A DNA stretch of 41,036 bases from Variovorax ginsengisoli (GTDB lineage: Bacteria; Pseudomonadota; Gammaproteobacteria; Burkholderiales; Burkholderiaceae_C), in NCBI RefSeq assembly GCF_030486595.1, contig NZ_JAUJZH010000047.1:1-41036 (forward strand), read 5' to 3'. Under the pieces are notes generated by a model, which was not told the DNA's origin, ran no database searches, and saw only the letters and a list, made by a program, of their open reading frames with translations. How positions within the stretch are numbered: the first letter of the stretch is position 1; each line of letters opens with the position of its first letter. Shown piece by piece: positions 33,366 through 41,036 of this stretch. The position numbers and the translations under genes were made by a program.

Positions 33366-34391
33366 CTATGGACCACGAGCCAGTCGTTCGGTACCGCGGG
33401 CCACGCGCCGACGCTGCCCCGCGACCTCGCCAAACTGTTGCTTGTACCAGCGCGAGAAGGCGCTCAGCGCCGAGAACCCCAGGAGTTCGGCAACTTGCGA
33501 CAGCGGCCGCGTTCCGTCATCGACGTACTGCGCGGCCAGCTCGCGCCGGATGGTGTTCACCACGTCGGAAAAAGTCGTGCCCTCGCGCAACAAAAGCCGA
33601 TGAACGGTGCGCTTGTGGACGCCGAGGTGCTGAGCCACTTGCTCGATCGAGCCCTGGCCCGAAGGAAGCAGCACGAGCAAGATGTGGCGCACGCTGTCGA
33701 CCGTGCTCACGGGACCCGAGTCGGCAGCGGCTTCCAGAGTCAACCGCGCATAGCGCGCCATCACTGGGTCGGCCATCGGATTCGGTGCGTCCATGTCACG
33801 CGTGGTGCAGACAAGCCCGTTGAAATCCTGTCCGAACTCGACGGCGTAGCCGAAGATGCGGTGGTGCACACTCGGATCGCGCGGTGGTGCGTGCACGAAG
33901 CAGACCCGCAGTGGGTTCCAAGTTGGCCCGAGGAAGAACTTCAAGCTGCGAAACGTCACGCCGACCAGAAGTTCCGTCGCTTGCCGCGAAGATCCGTGAT
34001 GGCGAACGAGAAACTCTTCGCGAAGCACAGCAATGCCGTTGCTCTCCTCGAGCTTCAGAAATAGCGACTCGTTCAGCACGTGGCTATAGCGCGTCATCGC
34101 CCGCACGAAGCGCCGAACCGTGGGTTCCTCGCGCGCCATCAACGCCACGGCGCCAAGGTTCGATAGCTGCCGCGTCTCGGCCATGCGCAGGCCGAAATTG
34201 TCCAGCCCGCTGGCGATCGCCGATGCCTCGAACAGGGCCCGAACCGCATCACTGGGAATCCGCAGGTCAGGATCATGGAGGCAGGCTGGACTTAGTCCCA
34301 CCTCCGCCAGCAGGGCGACCGGGTCGAGTCCCGCGGCCCGCGCTACTTCGGGGTAGTTGGTCAGGCTGGCGCTGCGAATGAGATTCGACAT
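33366..34391 (-). CDS. AraC family transcriptional regulator
   Basis: The 341-residue protein has an N-terminal Arabinose_bd-type (PF12625) ligand domain (LTNYPEVARAAGLDPVALLA at the start) and a C-terminal double helix-turn-helix. The first is SIEQVAQHLGVHKRTVHRLL; the second is PLSQVAELLGFSALSAFSRW followed by YKQQFG. It is divergent from the BKACE/PHA operon with 140 bases between starts, so it is the likely regulator of that operon. This AraC branch (OruR/ArgR-like) often activates catabolic operons. The inducer may be the BKACE substrate. Confidence 0.9.
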   Translation of the reverse strand: MSNLIRSASLTNYPEVARAAGLDPVALLAEVGLSPACLHDPDLRIPSDAVRALFEASAIASGLDNFGLRMAETRQLSNLGAVALMAREEPTVRRFVRAMTRYSHVLNESLFLKLEESNGIAVLREEFLVRHHGSSRQATELLVGVTFRSLKFFLGPTWNPLRVCFVHAPPRDPSVHHRIFGYAVEFGQDFNGLVCTTRDMDAPNPMADPVMARYARLTLEAAADSGPVSTVDSVRHILLVLLPSGQGSIEQVAQHLGVHKRTVHRLLLREGTTFSDVVNTIRRELAAQYVDDGTRPLSQVAELLGFSALSAFSRWYKQQFGEVAGQRRRVARGTERLARGP

Positions 34392-34440
34392 GGGGTTTGC
34401 CCTCGGTGTCCTCGTAGGTTAAACGCGTGGCACCGCTGGT

Positions 34441-34497
34441 CAATCGGCAAATCCCCAGGTCGGAACAATCACTCCACCAACCAGCCGCAACTGGCAA
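34441..34497. promoter_or_regulatory. direct repeats in the AraC/CMD divergent promoter
   Basis: CAATCGGCAA (34441-34450) and CAACTGGCAA (34488-34497) match at 8 of 10 bases in the same orientation, 47 bases apart. AraC regulators bind direct half-sites, so they are candidate sites for the adjacent regulator. Short and imperfect repeats; weak evidence. Confidence 0.25.
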
Positions 34498-34531
34498 GCC
34501 AACAGCAGGACCACTTTCAGGAGACACGACC

Positions 34532-34918
34532 ATGGATCACGACATCGCCCAATCTTCATCATCGACGCCGGTCTGCGACCGCTTGCGCAGCACCGGCAAC
34601 TGGAATCCCAACTGGGAACCCTTTGCCGAACTCGACTCTGCATGGACCGAGAAATTCATGTCGATGGCCATGGCGCCGATGCTGTCGGGCGTCCTGGACG
34701 CGAAGACAGTCGAATTCCTTGCCATCGCCGTCGACGCCTCGTGCACCCACATGTATGGGCCGGGCGTGCGCCGCCACATCCGCAAGGCGCTGGAACTCGG
34801 CGCCACCAAGGAAGAGATTACCGCCGTGCTGCAGTGCGTGAGTGTGCTCGGCATCCATTCCATGAGCATCGGTGCCCCCATCCTGCTCGACGAACTGGCG
34901 TCAGCTTCGGCGCGCTGA
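34532..34918 (+). CDS. carboxymuconolactone decarboxylase (CMD/AhpD-like) family protein
   Basis: The 128-residue protein has the CMD fold pattern, VEFLAIAVDASCTHMYGPGV with Cys71 and His73, then RRHIRKALELGATKEEITAV with His82. It has one cysteine in this motif rather than the CxxC of AhpD, so it is not a classical disulfide reductase. Relatives include gamma-carboxymuconolactone decarboxylases and many uncharacterised proteins of catabolic operons. ATG 34532 has CAGGAG about 9 bases upstream. It is the first gene of the operon divergent from the AraC regulator, 48 bases before the BKACE gene. Confidence 0.85.
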   Translation: MDHDIAQSSSSTPVCDRLRSTGNWNPNWEPFAELDSAWTEKFMSMAMAPMLSGVLDAKTVEFLAIAVDASCTHMYGPGVRRHIRKALELGATKEEITAVLQCVSVLGIHSMSIGAPILLDELASASAR

Positions 34919-34966
34919 GCCGCCCCTCCAGCCACTCCATTTTTCCTAACCTCAAGGACACAGATC

Positions 34967-36022
34967 ATGCAATTCCTCGACGACTCCCTGCTCCCCGAAA
35001 ACCAGCAACCCCTGGTCATCCAAGTCGCGCCCTATGGGCCCCAATGGGCCGCAGGCGATTCCGACGACATCGCCATCACGATGGACGATCAGATCCAAAA
35101 GGCAGTTGACTGTTGGAACGCCGGCGCCACCGTGCTGCACGTGCACGTGCGTGAAGAAGACGGCAAGGGCAGCAAGCGCCTGTCCAAGTTCAACGAGATG
35201 CTGGCGCGCCTGCGGGAAGCCGTGCCCAAGATGATCCTGCAGGTCGGCGGCTCCATCTCCTTCGCCCCCGAGGATGACGGCCAGGCCGCCAAGTGGATGA
35301 CGGACGACACGCGCCACATGCTCGCCGATCTGAACCCGCGCCCCGACCAGGTGACGATCGCGATCAACACCAGCCAGATGAATGTGATGGAGCTGATGAC
35401 CGAGGCCGACGTCGCTGGCACCTCGCTCAGCAACCCGGCCGTGCAGGCAGCCTACACCGACATGATCGTGCCATCGAATCCGTCGTGGCATGTCGAGCAC
35501 CTGAAGCGCCTCACGGCCAGCGGAATCCAGCCGCATTTCATGCTCGGCAACGTGACCCAGCTCGAGACGGTGGAGCGACTCATTCGCCGCGGCGCGTACA
35601 CCGGGCCGCTGATCCTCAACTACGTGGCGATTGGCGGCGGCTTCGCCGGGTTGAATCCGGCAGACATGATGGAGTTCGTGCGCCGCACGCCCGACGGCGC
35701 GGTGCTCACGCTCGAGACCCTGAACCGTCATATCTATCCTATGAACACGATGGCCATCGCACTCGGCATGCATGTGCGCGTTGGCATCGAGGACACGTTG
35801 TTCGGCCCGCGCGGGGAACGCATGACCTCCGTGCAGCAGATCGAGATGATGGTGCGAGTCGCGCGCGAGCTGAACCGCGATGTCGCCAGCGGCGACGAGG
35901 CACGACGCATCTACAAGCTCGGCGAGACCTACCGCAACACTGACGAAACGCTGGCGAAACTGGGCCTGCCGCCGAACCGCGCGCATGGTCAGCGCGGCGT
36001 GCCGTTGCGCGTCGCGGCCTGA
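34967..36022 (+). CDS. BKACE family enzyme (DUF849, beta-keto acid cleavage enzyme)
   Basis: The 351-residue protein has the DUF849/BKACE TIM-barrel marks: metal ligands in VLHVHVREED (His58, His60), VGGSISFAPEDD, MLGNVTQLETVERL, and VRVGIEDTLFGPRGE with Glu275. Family members condense a beta-keto acid with acetyl-CoA, giving acetoacetate and a CoA ester of the shortened acid (3-keto-5-aminohexanoate cleavage in lysine fermentation; dehydrocarnitine cleavage in carnitine degradation). Length is slightly above the roughly 300 residues of Kce, with an extended N-terminus and C-terminus. ATG 34967 has AAGGA 8 bases upstream. The substrate here is unknown. Confidence 0.9.
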   Translation: MQFLDDSLLPENQQPLVIQVAPYGPQWAAGDSDDIAITMDDQIQKAVDCWNAGATVLHVHVREEDGKGSKRLSKFNEMLARLREAVPKMILQVGGSISFAPEDDGQAAKWMTDDTRHMLADLNPRPDQVTIAINTSQMNVMELMTEADVAGTSLSNPAVQAAYTDMIVPSNPSWHVEHLKRLTASGIQPHFMLGNVTQLETVERLIRRGAYTGPLILNYVAIGGGFAGLNPADMMEFVRRTPDGAVLTLETLNRHIYPMNTMAIALGMHVRVGIEDTLFGPRGERMTSVQQIEMMVRVARELNRDVASGDEARRIYKLGETYRNTDETLAKLGLPPNRAHGQRGVPLRVAA

Positions 36023-36180
36023 AGCCGCGCGCCGGCTGCCGTCCGATGGTGACGCGCAGCCGACCGCGGCGCGCCTATCCGATCGGCGCACGCCGGCTAC
36101 CGCCGCGCCGGGCGCATCGATAAGCACTAGTGGGCCTGCGACCCCCATCTGCGCGCGCGCTCTGCGCGGCGAAAGAGAAC

Positions 36181-36197
36181 TGCAGCCGGAAGCTGCA
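36181..36197. repeat. small hairpin in the leader of the second MFS gene
   Basis: TGCAGC-CGGAA-GCTGCA gives a perfect 6-base-pair stem with a 5-base loop, 28 bases before the MFS start codon, in the 203-base gap after the BKACE gene. It could affect translation or mark transcript processing. No T-tract follows. Confidence 0.25.
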
Positions 36198-36225
36198 CAC
36201 CAAAAAGAGACAAGAGACAAACGCC

Positions 36226-37539
36226 ATGAATCCTTCCCTGTCGGCGGGCGCAGCCCCTGCGCCATCGAGAGACCTCGCCGGTGGATCGCGCATCTATGCG
36301 TGGTCGGTCTTCGCGCTCACTTTCGGCCTGATGTTGTCCGACTACCTGTCGCGGCAGGTCATCGGCGCAGTGATGCCGGCCCTCAGGGCCGAGTGGGGTC
36401 TGCTGGACTCGCAGCTAGGCATGCTCGTGAGCGTGGTCTCGCTGGTGGTCGGCCTATTGGTAGTGCCGATTTCACTAGCCGCCGATCGCTGGGGTCGCGT
36501 CAAGAGCATCACGCTGATGGCTTTCGTGTGGTGCCTGGCGACCATCGCCTGTGGCCTGGCGCAAAGCTACGGTCAGTTGCTCTGGGCGCGGGCCTTCGTG
36601 GGTCTTGGCGAGGCGGCGTACGGGGCCGCAGGGGCCGCTCTGCTGGCGCATGTGTTTCCCGCCAGGCAGCGTGCCGCAGTGATGGGCGCCTTCCTGTCCG
36701 CGGGCTTGTTCGGTTCGGTGCTCGGCGTGGTCCTCGGGGGCGCTGTCGTCGCCCAATCAGGGTGGCGCACAGCCTTCTTCGCCGTGGGTGCGCCGGGCCT
36801 GCTGCTCGCCCTGATCTACCCCTTCGTCGTACGCGATTACAAGACAGTCCCACTGACGCCCGAGGGCCAGGGTCACGCGGCCCCCGGCCAACTCCATGTC
36901 GCACGCATCGCTCGCGAAGTGTTCGCTGCCCGCTCCGGCAACTTCGCCTACCTCGCGAGCGGCCTGCAGATGGCGATGCCCGCGATGCTGATTGCTTGGC
37001 TGCCGACCTACTTCGTTCGCTTCCATGGGATGGACGTGAAGAAGGCGGCCCTGATGACTGGCGTCGCAGTGCTGGTGTCAGGCCTCGGCATGATCTTCGG
37101 CGGTGGCATGGCGGACCGGTTGAGCGCCCATCAACCGCGGCTTCGGGCCCTTGTGCCGGCGCTCTATTCGGTGCTCACGGCTGTGGTCCTTATCGCCGCG
37201 TTTGCGCTCCCGACCGGTCCACTGAGTCTGGGCCTGATCTTCCTGGGCGCCTTGTTCGCGGCCGCGCAGGGCGGCTGCTCCGTCGCCCTTGCCTGCGATG
37301 TCACCCATCCTGGCGTGCGTGCGACGGTCACGGCGACGGCGACCCTGGCCAACAACCTGCTCGGCCTGGCACCGGGCCCGATCATCGTCGGGGTGCTCTC
37401 CGATCTCTTCGGCCTGAAGATTGCGCTGACGCTGACGCCCGTGCTGGCGCTGGCATCGGCTGTTCTCTTCGTTCTGGCCTCGCGCAGCTATGAGCGGGAC
37501 GTGGCGCGCAATCGCGCAACGAGGACACCAACATGCTGA
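36226..37539 (+). CDS. MFS transporter, organic-acid type
   Basis: The 437-residue transporter has about 12 hydrophobic segments. The first is AWSVFALTFGLMLSDYLSRQ, containing an Asp typical of aromatic-acid/H+ symporters and ACS-type porters. Motif A is ISLAADRWGRVKSI, then WARAFVGLGEAAYGAAGAAL; a repeat in the second half reads GGGMADRLSAHQPR. It most resembles MFS porters for organic or aromatic acids. ATG 36226 was chosen over upstream starts because the region before it is non-coding in appearance. It overlaps the Rieske gene by 7 bases. It probably imports the compound metabolised by the operon. Confidence 0.88.
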   Translation: MNPSLSAGAAPAPSRDLAGGSRIYAWSVFALTFGLMLSDYLSRQVIGAVMPALRAEWGLLDSQLGMLVSVVSLVVGLLVVPISLAADRWGRVKSITLMAFVWCLATIACGLAQSYGQLLWARAFVGLGEAAYGAAGAALLAHVFPARQRAAVMGAFLSAGLFGSVLGVVLGGAVVAQSGWRTAFFAVGAPGLLLALIYPFVVRDYKTVPLTPEGQGHAAPGQLHVARIAREVFAARSGNFAYLASGLQMAMPAMLIAWLPTYFVRFHGMDVKKAALMTGVAVLVSGLGMIFGGGMADRLSAHQPRLRALVPALYSVLTAVVLIAAFALPTGPLSLGLIFLGALFAAAQGGCSVALACDVTHPGVRATVTATATLANNLLGLAPGPIIVGVLSDLFGLKIALTLTPVLALASAVLFVLASRSYERDVARNRATRTPTC

Positions 37540-37904
37540 TTTCAGATCATCCCAGCGCCCCCGACCCATCGCCCTCCGCTGACGGTTGCCCACGGTGGAC
37601 CGATGTGCTTGGGGACCAGGACCTGGCCGCTGGAGGCCGCTGCTTCGCACGCCACGGCGGGCACGAGATTGCCCTGTTCCGTATCCAGGGCGCCGTGTAC
37701 GCAATCGCCGACAGCTGCCCGCATGCCGGCGCATCGCTCGCGAGCGGGGAGCTCGAAGGCGCCACGATCAGATGTCCGGCTCACGGCTTGCGCTTCGACC
37801 TCGTTACCGGCTACGCCCGCGGCGGCGGCTTCGCCATGCGCATCTACCCGGTCCGCGTGCACGAGGGCCGCGTCGAAGTCGACCTTGGCGCAACTGCCCG
37901 CTGA
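37533..37904 (+). CDS. Rieske [2Fe-2S] ferredoxin
   Basis: The 123-residue protein has a Rieske domain: SCPHAGASLASG with Cys62 and His64, and RCPAHGLRFDLVTG with Cys81 and His84, the four ligands of the cluster. Length and lack of a catalytic iron domain make it a soluble ferredoxin of the CarAc/BphF or NirD-like kind. No oxygenase or reductase gene is in the window. It overlaps the MFS stop by 7 bases. It could supply electrons to an oxygenase elsewhere, or play a redox role in the pathway. Confidence 0.9.
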   Translation: MLISDHPSAPDPSPSADGCPRWTDVLGDQDLAAGGRCFARHGGHEIALFRIQGAVYAIADSCPHAGASLASGELEGATIRCPAHGLRFDLVTGYARGGGFAMRIYPVRVHEGRVEVDLGATAR

Positions 37905-37938
37905 CACCTCTCTCAACCTCATCCACCCGGAGCCTCGG

Positions 37939-38409
37939 ATGACCATTCCTTCCAATCATCGTGTCGACACCTTGCATGACCATCTCGGTCATGACTTCGG
38001 CTGTTCGACCCCTGCGCTGCTCAACCAGCAACGTATCGACCACTTCGCCCAATGCACGGGCGACGACCAGTGGATCCACGTCGATGTGGAGCGCGCTCGA
38101 GCGCAAGCACCATTCGGCGGCACGATCGCACATGGAATGCTGCTGCTGTCACTCATCCCCACCGCCCAGTTCGAGCTCGGCGTATACCCCCGTGACGCCG
38201 CCAACGTGCTGAACTACGGCTTCGACAAGGTTCGATTCCTGGCACCAGTGCCGGCGGGCTCGCGCGTTGTCGTGCAAGTCGCGCTGGTCGAAGTCGAGTC
38301 GAAGGGCCCGGGCCGCATACTCGTCCGTTGCAGCAATACCGCCTTCGTCCAGGGCGCACCTGAGCGGCCGGTGCTGGTGGCCGAGTCGATGGGCATGGTG
38401 ATGGCATGA
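37939..38409 (+). CDS. phaJ: MaoC family (R)-specific enoyl-CoA hydratase, PhaJ-like
   Basis: The 156-residue hot-dog-fold protein has the hydratase 2 motif FAQCTGDDQWIHVDVERA with Asp42 and His47, followed by FGGTIAHGMLLLSL. These match the Asp31/His36 pair and the IAHG turn of Aeromonas PhaJ. It would convert trans-2-enoyl-CoA to (R)-3-hydroxyacyl-CoA, the monomer for PHA synthase. Its stop overlaps the phaC start by 4 bases (ATGA), which strongly supports the role. It is 34 bases after the Rieske gene. The chain-length preference is unknown. Confidence 0.82.
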   Translation: MTIPSNHRVDTLHDHLGHDFGCSTPALLNQQRIDHFAQCTGDDQWIHVDVERARAQAPFGGTIAHGMLLLSLIPTAQFELGVYPRDAANVLNYGFDKVRFLAPVPAGSRVVVQVALVEVESKGPGRILVRCSNTAFVQGAPERPVLVAESMGMVMA

Positions 38410-40091
38410 ACAACATCGCCTTCTCCTCCAAGACAACGGACGCCCAAGCGCCGTTGGTCAACGTCGGACTCGAGCGTACGCCTGTGCGACTGAGCGAATC
38501 GCTGCGGGCGATGGCCACTGCGGCGATCATGCAGCCCGCCAAGACCATCGGCGCCGTCGGCCGCGCTGCCAGCGAACTGGCGCAGGTGGCGTTCGCCCGC
38601 TCTTCGGTCGAACCTGCGGCGCGCGACCGCCGCTTCGACGATCCAGCTTGGCGCGACAATGGGTCTTACAGGCAACTGATGCAGGGGCATCTCGCGCTCT
38701 GCCGCGAGACGCAACGCCTGGTCGGCGAGCTCGGCCTTTCCGCATCCGACGAGGCGCGGGCGAGGATGGTGCTTGGCATGGTGGCAGATACGCTGGCGCC
38801 GACTAACACGCTGCTTGGCAATCCAGCCGCGCTCAGGCGTACGCTCGATACCGGGGGCGCCAGCTTGATGCGCGGAGCGGCGCAGCTGCTCGAGGATTGG
38901 CGCCACAACGGCGGGCTGCCGGCGTCGGTGGATGTCTCGAAGTTCAAGGTTGGCGAGAACCTGGCGACAACACCCGGCGATGTCGTGTTCCGCAGCGAAC
39001 AGCTCGAACTCATCCAGTACCGGCCGCAGACGCCAAATGTGCACGGCACACCACTCTTCATCGTGCCGCCGCAGATCAACAAGTACTACGTCTGGGATCT
39101 CGCACCCGGACGCAGTCTGGTCGAGTTCCTTGTGCAGCAGGGTTTCCAGGTCTTCATGGTCAGTTGGCGCAACCCGACCGCCGAGCAGGCCAACTGGGGG
39201 CTGCAGTCCTACGTGCTTGCGCTCGAGGATGCGATGCGCGTGACGCGCGACATCGCGCGCGCGCCACAGGTGCACTTGCTCGGCGCATGCTCGGGCGGCA
39301 TCACTTCGGCTGCACTACTGGCCTACCTGGCCACCAAAGGCAGCAACTGGGCGCGCAGCCTGACGCTGCTGGTGTCGGTCCTGGACATCGACACCATCTC
39401 CGACAGCTCAATGGGCCTATTCGTGAACCTGGAGACGCTGGACATTGCGCGCACCCTGAGCGGTGCGCGCGGCGTGCTCAAGGGCAAGGACTTGGCCAAG
39501 GTGTTCGCGTGGCTGCGGCCTAACGAGCTGATCTTCAACTACTGGGTCAACAACTACCTGCTCGGCGAGAAGGCTCCGGCTTTCGACGTGCTCTACTGGA
39601 ACTCGGACACCACGGGCCTGCCGGCGCGCCTGCATGCCGATTTCCTGGCGCTGCTCAAATCCAACGCGCTCGCGCAGCCCGGTTCCCTGACGATCGCCGG
39701 GCAGAAGCTAGACCTTCGCGATGTGACCTGTGATGCCTACATCGTGGGCGGCAGCACCGACCACATCACGCCCTGGCAGGGCTGTTACCGCACGCGCGCA
39801 ATGCTCGGCGGCAAGAGCGAGTTCGTGCTCAGTTCGAGCGGCCACGTGCAGTCGATCGTCAATCCGCAGGGCAACAAGAAGTCGTCGTTCGTCACGAATG
39901 GCGGCTCGCATGACACACCGGAGGCCTTCGAACAGGGCGGGACGGCCCGTGAAGGCACTTGGTGGCCGCACTTGGCAGCGTGGCTGGCGGGGCGATCGGA
40001 TGCCGAGAGGCGCGCTGCGCGCCAGCCTGGGTCGAAGCGCTATCCGGCGCTGTGCGACGCGCCCGGCACCTACGTGATGCATGAGGGCTGA
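38406..40091 (+). CDS. phaC: class II poly(3-hydroxyalkanoate) synthase
   Basis: The 561-residue synthase polymerises (R)-3-hydroxyacyl-CoA into PHA. The lipase-like box is LLGACSGGIT with Cys295; Asp452 (STDHITPW) and His480 (SSSGHVQSI) complete the triad. Runs such as VFAWLRPNELIFNYWVNNYL, VVFRSEQLELIQY, VPPQINKYYVWDLAP and the end APGTYVMHEG match the Pseudomonas PhaC1/PhaC2 (medium-chain) type almost throughout. The triad positions are within one residue of those known in PhaC1 (296, 451, 479). Most Burkholderiales carry class I enzymes, so the class II type suggests transfer or a second PHA system. Followed by a phaZ-like gene as in Pseudomonas. Confidence 0.93.
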   Translation: MNNIAFSSKTTDAQAPLVNVGLERTPVRLSESLRAMATAAIMQPAKTIGAVGRAASELAQVAFARSSVEPAARDRRFDDPAWRDNGSYRQLMQGHLALCRETQRLVGELGLSASDEARARMVLGMVADTLAPTNTLLGNPAALRRTLDTGGASLMRGAAQLLEDWRHNGGLPASVDVSKFKVGENLATTPGDVVFRSEQLELIQYRPQTPNVHGTPLFIVPPQINKYYVWDLAPGRSLVEFLVQQGFQVFMVSWRNPTAEQANWGLQSYVLALEDAMRVTRDIARAPQVHLLGACSGGITSAALLAYLATKGSNWARSLTLLVSVLDIDTISDSSMGLFVNLETLDIARTLSGARGVLKGKDLAKVFAWLRPNELIFNYWVNNYLLGEKAPAFDVLYWNSDTTGLPARLHADFLALLKSNALAQPGSLTIAGQKLDLRDVTCDAYIVGGSTDHITPWQGCYRTRAMLGGKSEFVLSSSGHVQSIVNPQGNKKSSFVTNGGSHDTPEAFEQGGTAREGTWWPHLAAWLAGRSDAERRAARQPGSKRYPALCDAPGTYVMHEG

Positions 40092-40929
40092 CCGCGTGGC
40101 CAAAGACAACGCTGTCACGCCTGAGCGCACCCACTGCGTCACTCTGGACGGTCAGGTCATCCGCTACGGCGAGGGCGGCTCACTTGGGGCTGCGCGCGTC
40201 CTGTTGTTGTTCAACGGCATTGGCGCCAGCGTCGAGACTGCCGCCGAATTTGCCGACGCGTTTGAGAACACGCGCGTCATCGCCTTCGACGTCCCGGGCG
40301 TCGGCGCGTCGCCTGCACCCCTGTTGCCGTACCGGCTGCGCACGGTGGCCGATCTCGCGGCGGCACTGCTGGACCATCTCGGGCTGAGTTCTGTCGATGT
40401 GTTTGGCGTCTCGTGGGGTGGCGCGGCGGCGCAGGAGTTCGCGCTGCGGCACTCGAAGCGCTGCAGGACGCTGACGCTCGCGGCCACGACGGCAGGCTTC
40501 ATGATGGTGCCCGGCCAACCGGCTGTGCTGCTGAAACTTCTCAGTCCACGGCGCTACCTCGACCCGGGCTATCTGATGCAGATCGGTGGACGGCTCTACG
40601 GAGGCGTGCTGCGGCAAGACCGCGACCTGCTGCAGCTGCACGCGGCCGCAATGCGCGGCCCCAGCCATCGCGGCTATCTGTACCAGTTACTCGCCGTGTG
40701 GGGATGGACCAGCTGGCACCGGCTGCACCGCGTCAAGCTGCCGACGCTGGTGCTGATGGGCGCCGACGACCCCATCGTGCCGTTGGTCAATGGAAGGATC
40801 ATTGCGTCCCGCGTGTCTCGCGCGACGCTGCAGACGGTCGATTGCGGCCATCTGTTCGTGCTGACGAAGCCGGCCGAAACGGCGCGGCGCGTCGAGCGTT
40901 TCATGGCCGCACACGTAATGCCGGCCTAG
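40081..40929 (+). CDS. phaZ: medium-chain-length PHA depolymerase, intracellular type
   Basis: The 282-residue alpha/beta hydrolase carries the PhaZ motifs: LLLFNGIGASVE, RVIAFDVPGVGASPAP, the nucleophile elbow FGVSWGGAAAQEF with Ser111, LAATTAGFMMVPGQP, LLSPRRYLDPGYL, VLMGADDPIVPL with the acid and CGHLFVLTKPAE with His. These follow the Pseudomonas PhaZ closely, including VSWGG and MVPG. It would release (R)-3-hydroxy acids from stored granules. ATG 40081 overlaps the phaC stop by 11 bases; a GTG at 40096 with GAGGG 8 bases upstream is also plausible. Confidence 0.9.
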   Translation: MRADRVAKDNAVTPERTHCVTLDGQVIRYGEGGSLGAARVLLLFNGIGASVETAAEFADAFENTRVIAFDVPGVGASPAPLLPYRLRTVADLAAALLDHLGLSSVDVFGVSWGGAAAQEFALRHSKRCRTLTLAATTAGFMMVPGQPAVLLKLLSPRRYLDPGYLMQIGGRLYGGVLRQDRDLLQLHAAAMRGPSHRGYLYQLLAVWGWTSWHRLHRVKLPTLVLMGADDPIVPLVNGRIIASRVSRATLQTVDCGHLFVLTKPAETARRVERFMAAHVMPA

Positions 40930-40943
40930 GGAGATGCTGATCA

Positions 40944-41036
40944 ATGAATGACGTCGTCGGATCTCAAGACATCACGACACGATGCGGTCGCGATTCCGGT
41001 CAACGTCGCGCCGTGAGGTCTGCCCACCGGGCGTTT
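40944..41036 (+). CDS. possible start of a further gene, cut by the window end
   Basis: An open frame of 31 codons (beginning MNDVVGSQDITTR) runs off the right edge, 14 bases after phaZ with GGGAGA ahead of the ATG. In Pseudomonas a second synthase gene or phaD would follow at this place, but the visible residues show no resemblance. A second ATG at 40948 gives only a short closed frame. Treat as tentative. Confidence 0.3.
   Translation, partial: MNDVVGSQDITTRCGRDSGQRRAVRSAHRAF

Noticed and set aside
40948..41016. Short frame starting MTSSDLK after phaZ
   Set aside because: It closes after about 22 codons and no homology is visible; the frame at 40944 that stays open is the better candidate, still tentative.

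Overview
The window reads as a chromosomal stretch of a GC-rich betaproteobacterium of the order Burkholderiales, perhaps a Comamonadaceae relative. The grounds are the Gram-negative trimeric-porin C-terminus ending in Phe, the strong third-position GC bias (which produces many long shadow frames), and the gene families present: a LysR-regulated ABC/CoA cluster, a Tat-type dienelactone hydrolase and an MCE protein. This placement is inference from gene style, not from a marker gene. No rRNA, tRNA, CRISPR array, prophage or intact insertion sequence was seen. No gap between genes exceeds about 260 bases.

Layout. 1-273: 3' end of a porin. 280-1305: YeiH-type membrane protein. 1322-4937 (minus): IlvD/Edd dehydratase, epoxide-hydrolase-like enzyme and dienelactone hydrolase, divergent from an acyl-CoA synthetase (5098-6675). 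6777-8578: MCE-domain protein plus TPR lipoprotein. 8707-9733: Phd-like antitoxin and zeta-like kinase/toxin. 9708-17875 (minus): nine co-directional genes, from the promoter a nitrate/taurine-type ABC importer (binding protein, ATPase, permease), an FAD oxidoreductase, a class III CoA-transferase, a crotonase, a ferredoxin, a LysR regulator and an SDR. This looks like an uptake and CoA-dependent degradation operon for an unknown organic acid. 18103-19821 (minus): Cache-type sensor kinase lacking the usual phospho-acceptor His. 19965-25154 (minus): NAD(P)H/ferredoxin-type flavoprotein, 2-oxoacid:ferredoxin oxidoreductase alpha and beta subunits, and a CBS protein. 25363-26677: small hypothetical, LysE exporter and FmdB zinc ribbon. 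26743-33110: carbohydrate island, with aldose epimerase and GH15 glucoamylase divergent from GMC oxidoreductase, MFS transporter and glucose-dehydrogenase-like SDR.

33366-41036: the most striking region. An AraC-type regulator diverges from carboxymuconolactone-decarboxylase-like protein, BKACE (DUF849) enzyme, MFS transporter, Rieske ferredoxin, MaoC/PhaJ-like hydratase, a class II (Pseudomonas-type) PHA synthase and a PhaZ-type medium-chain PHA depolymerase. The last five genes overlap or lie close together. The set looks like a substrate-inducible module that imports a compound, cleaves it through a beta-keto acid step and routes (R)-3-hydroxyacyl-CoA into and out of polyhydroxyalkanoate. 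The linkage of BKACE to a complete phaJ-phaC-phaZ set is the main candidate for an undescribed system here.
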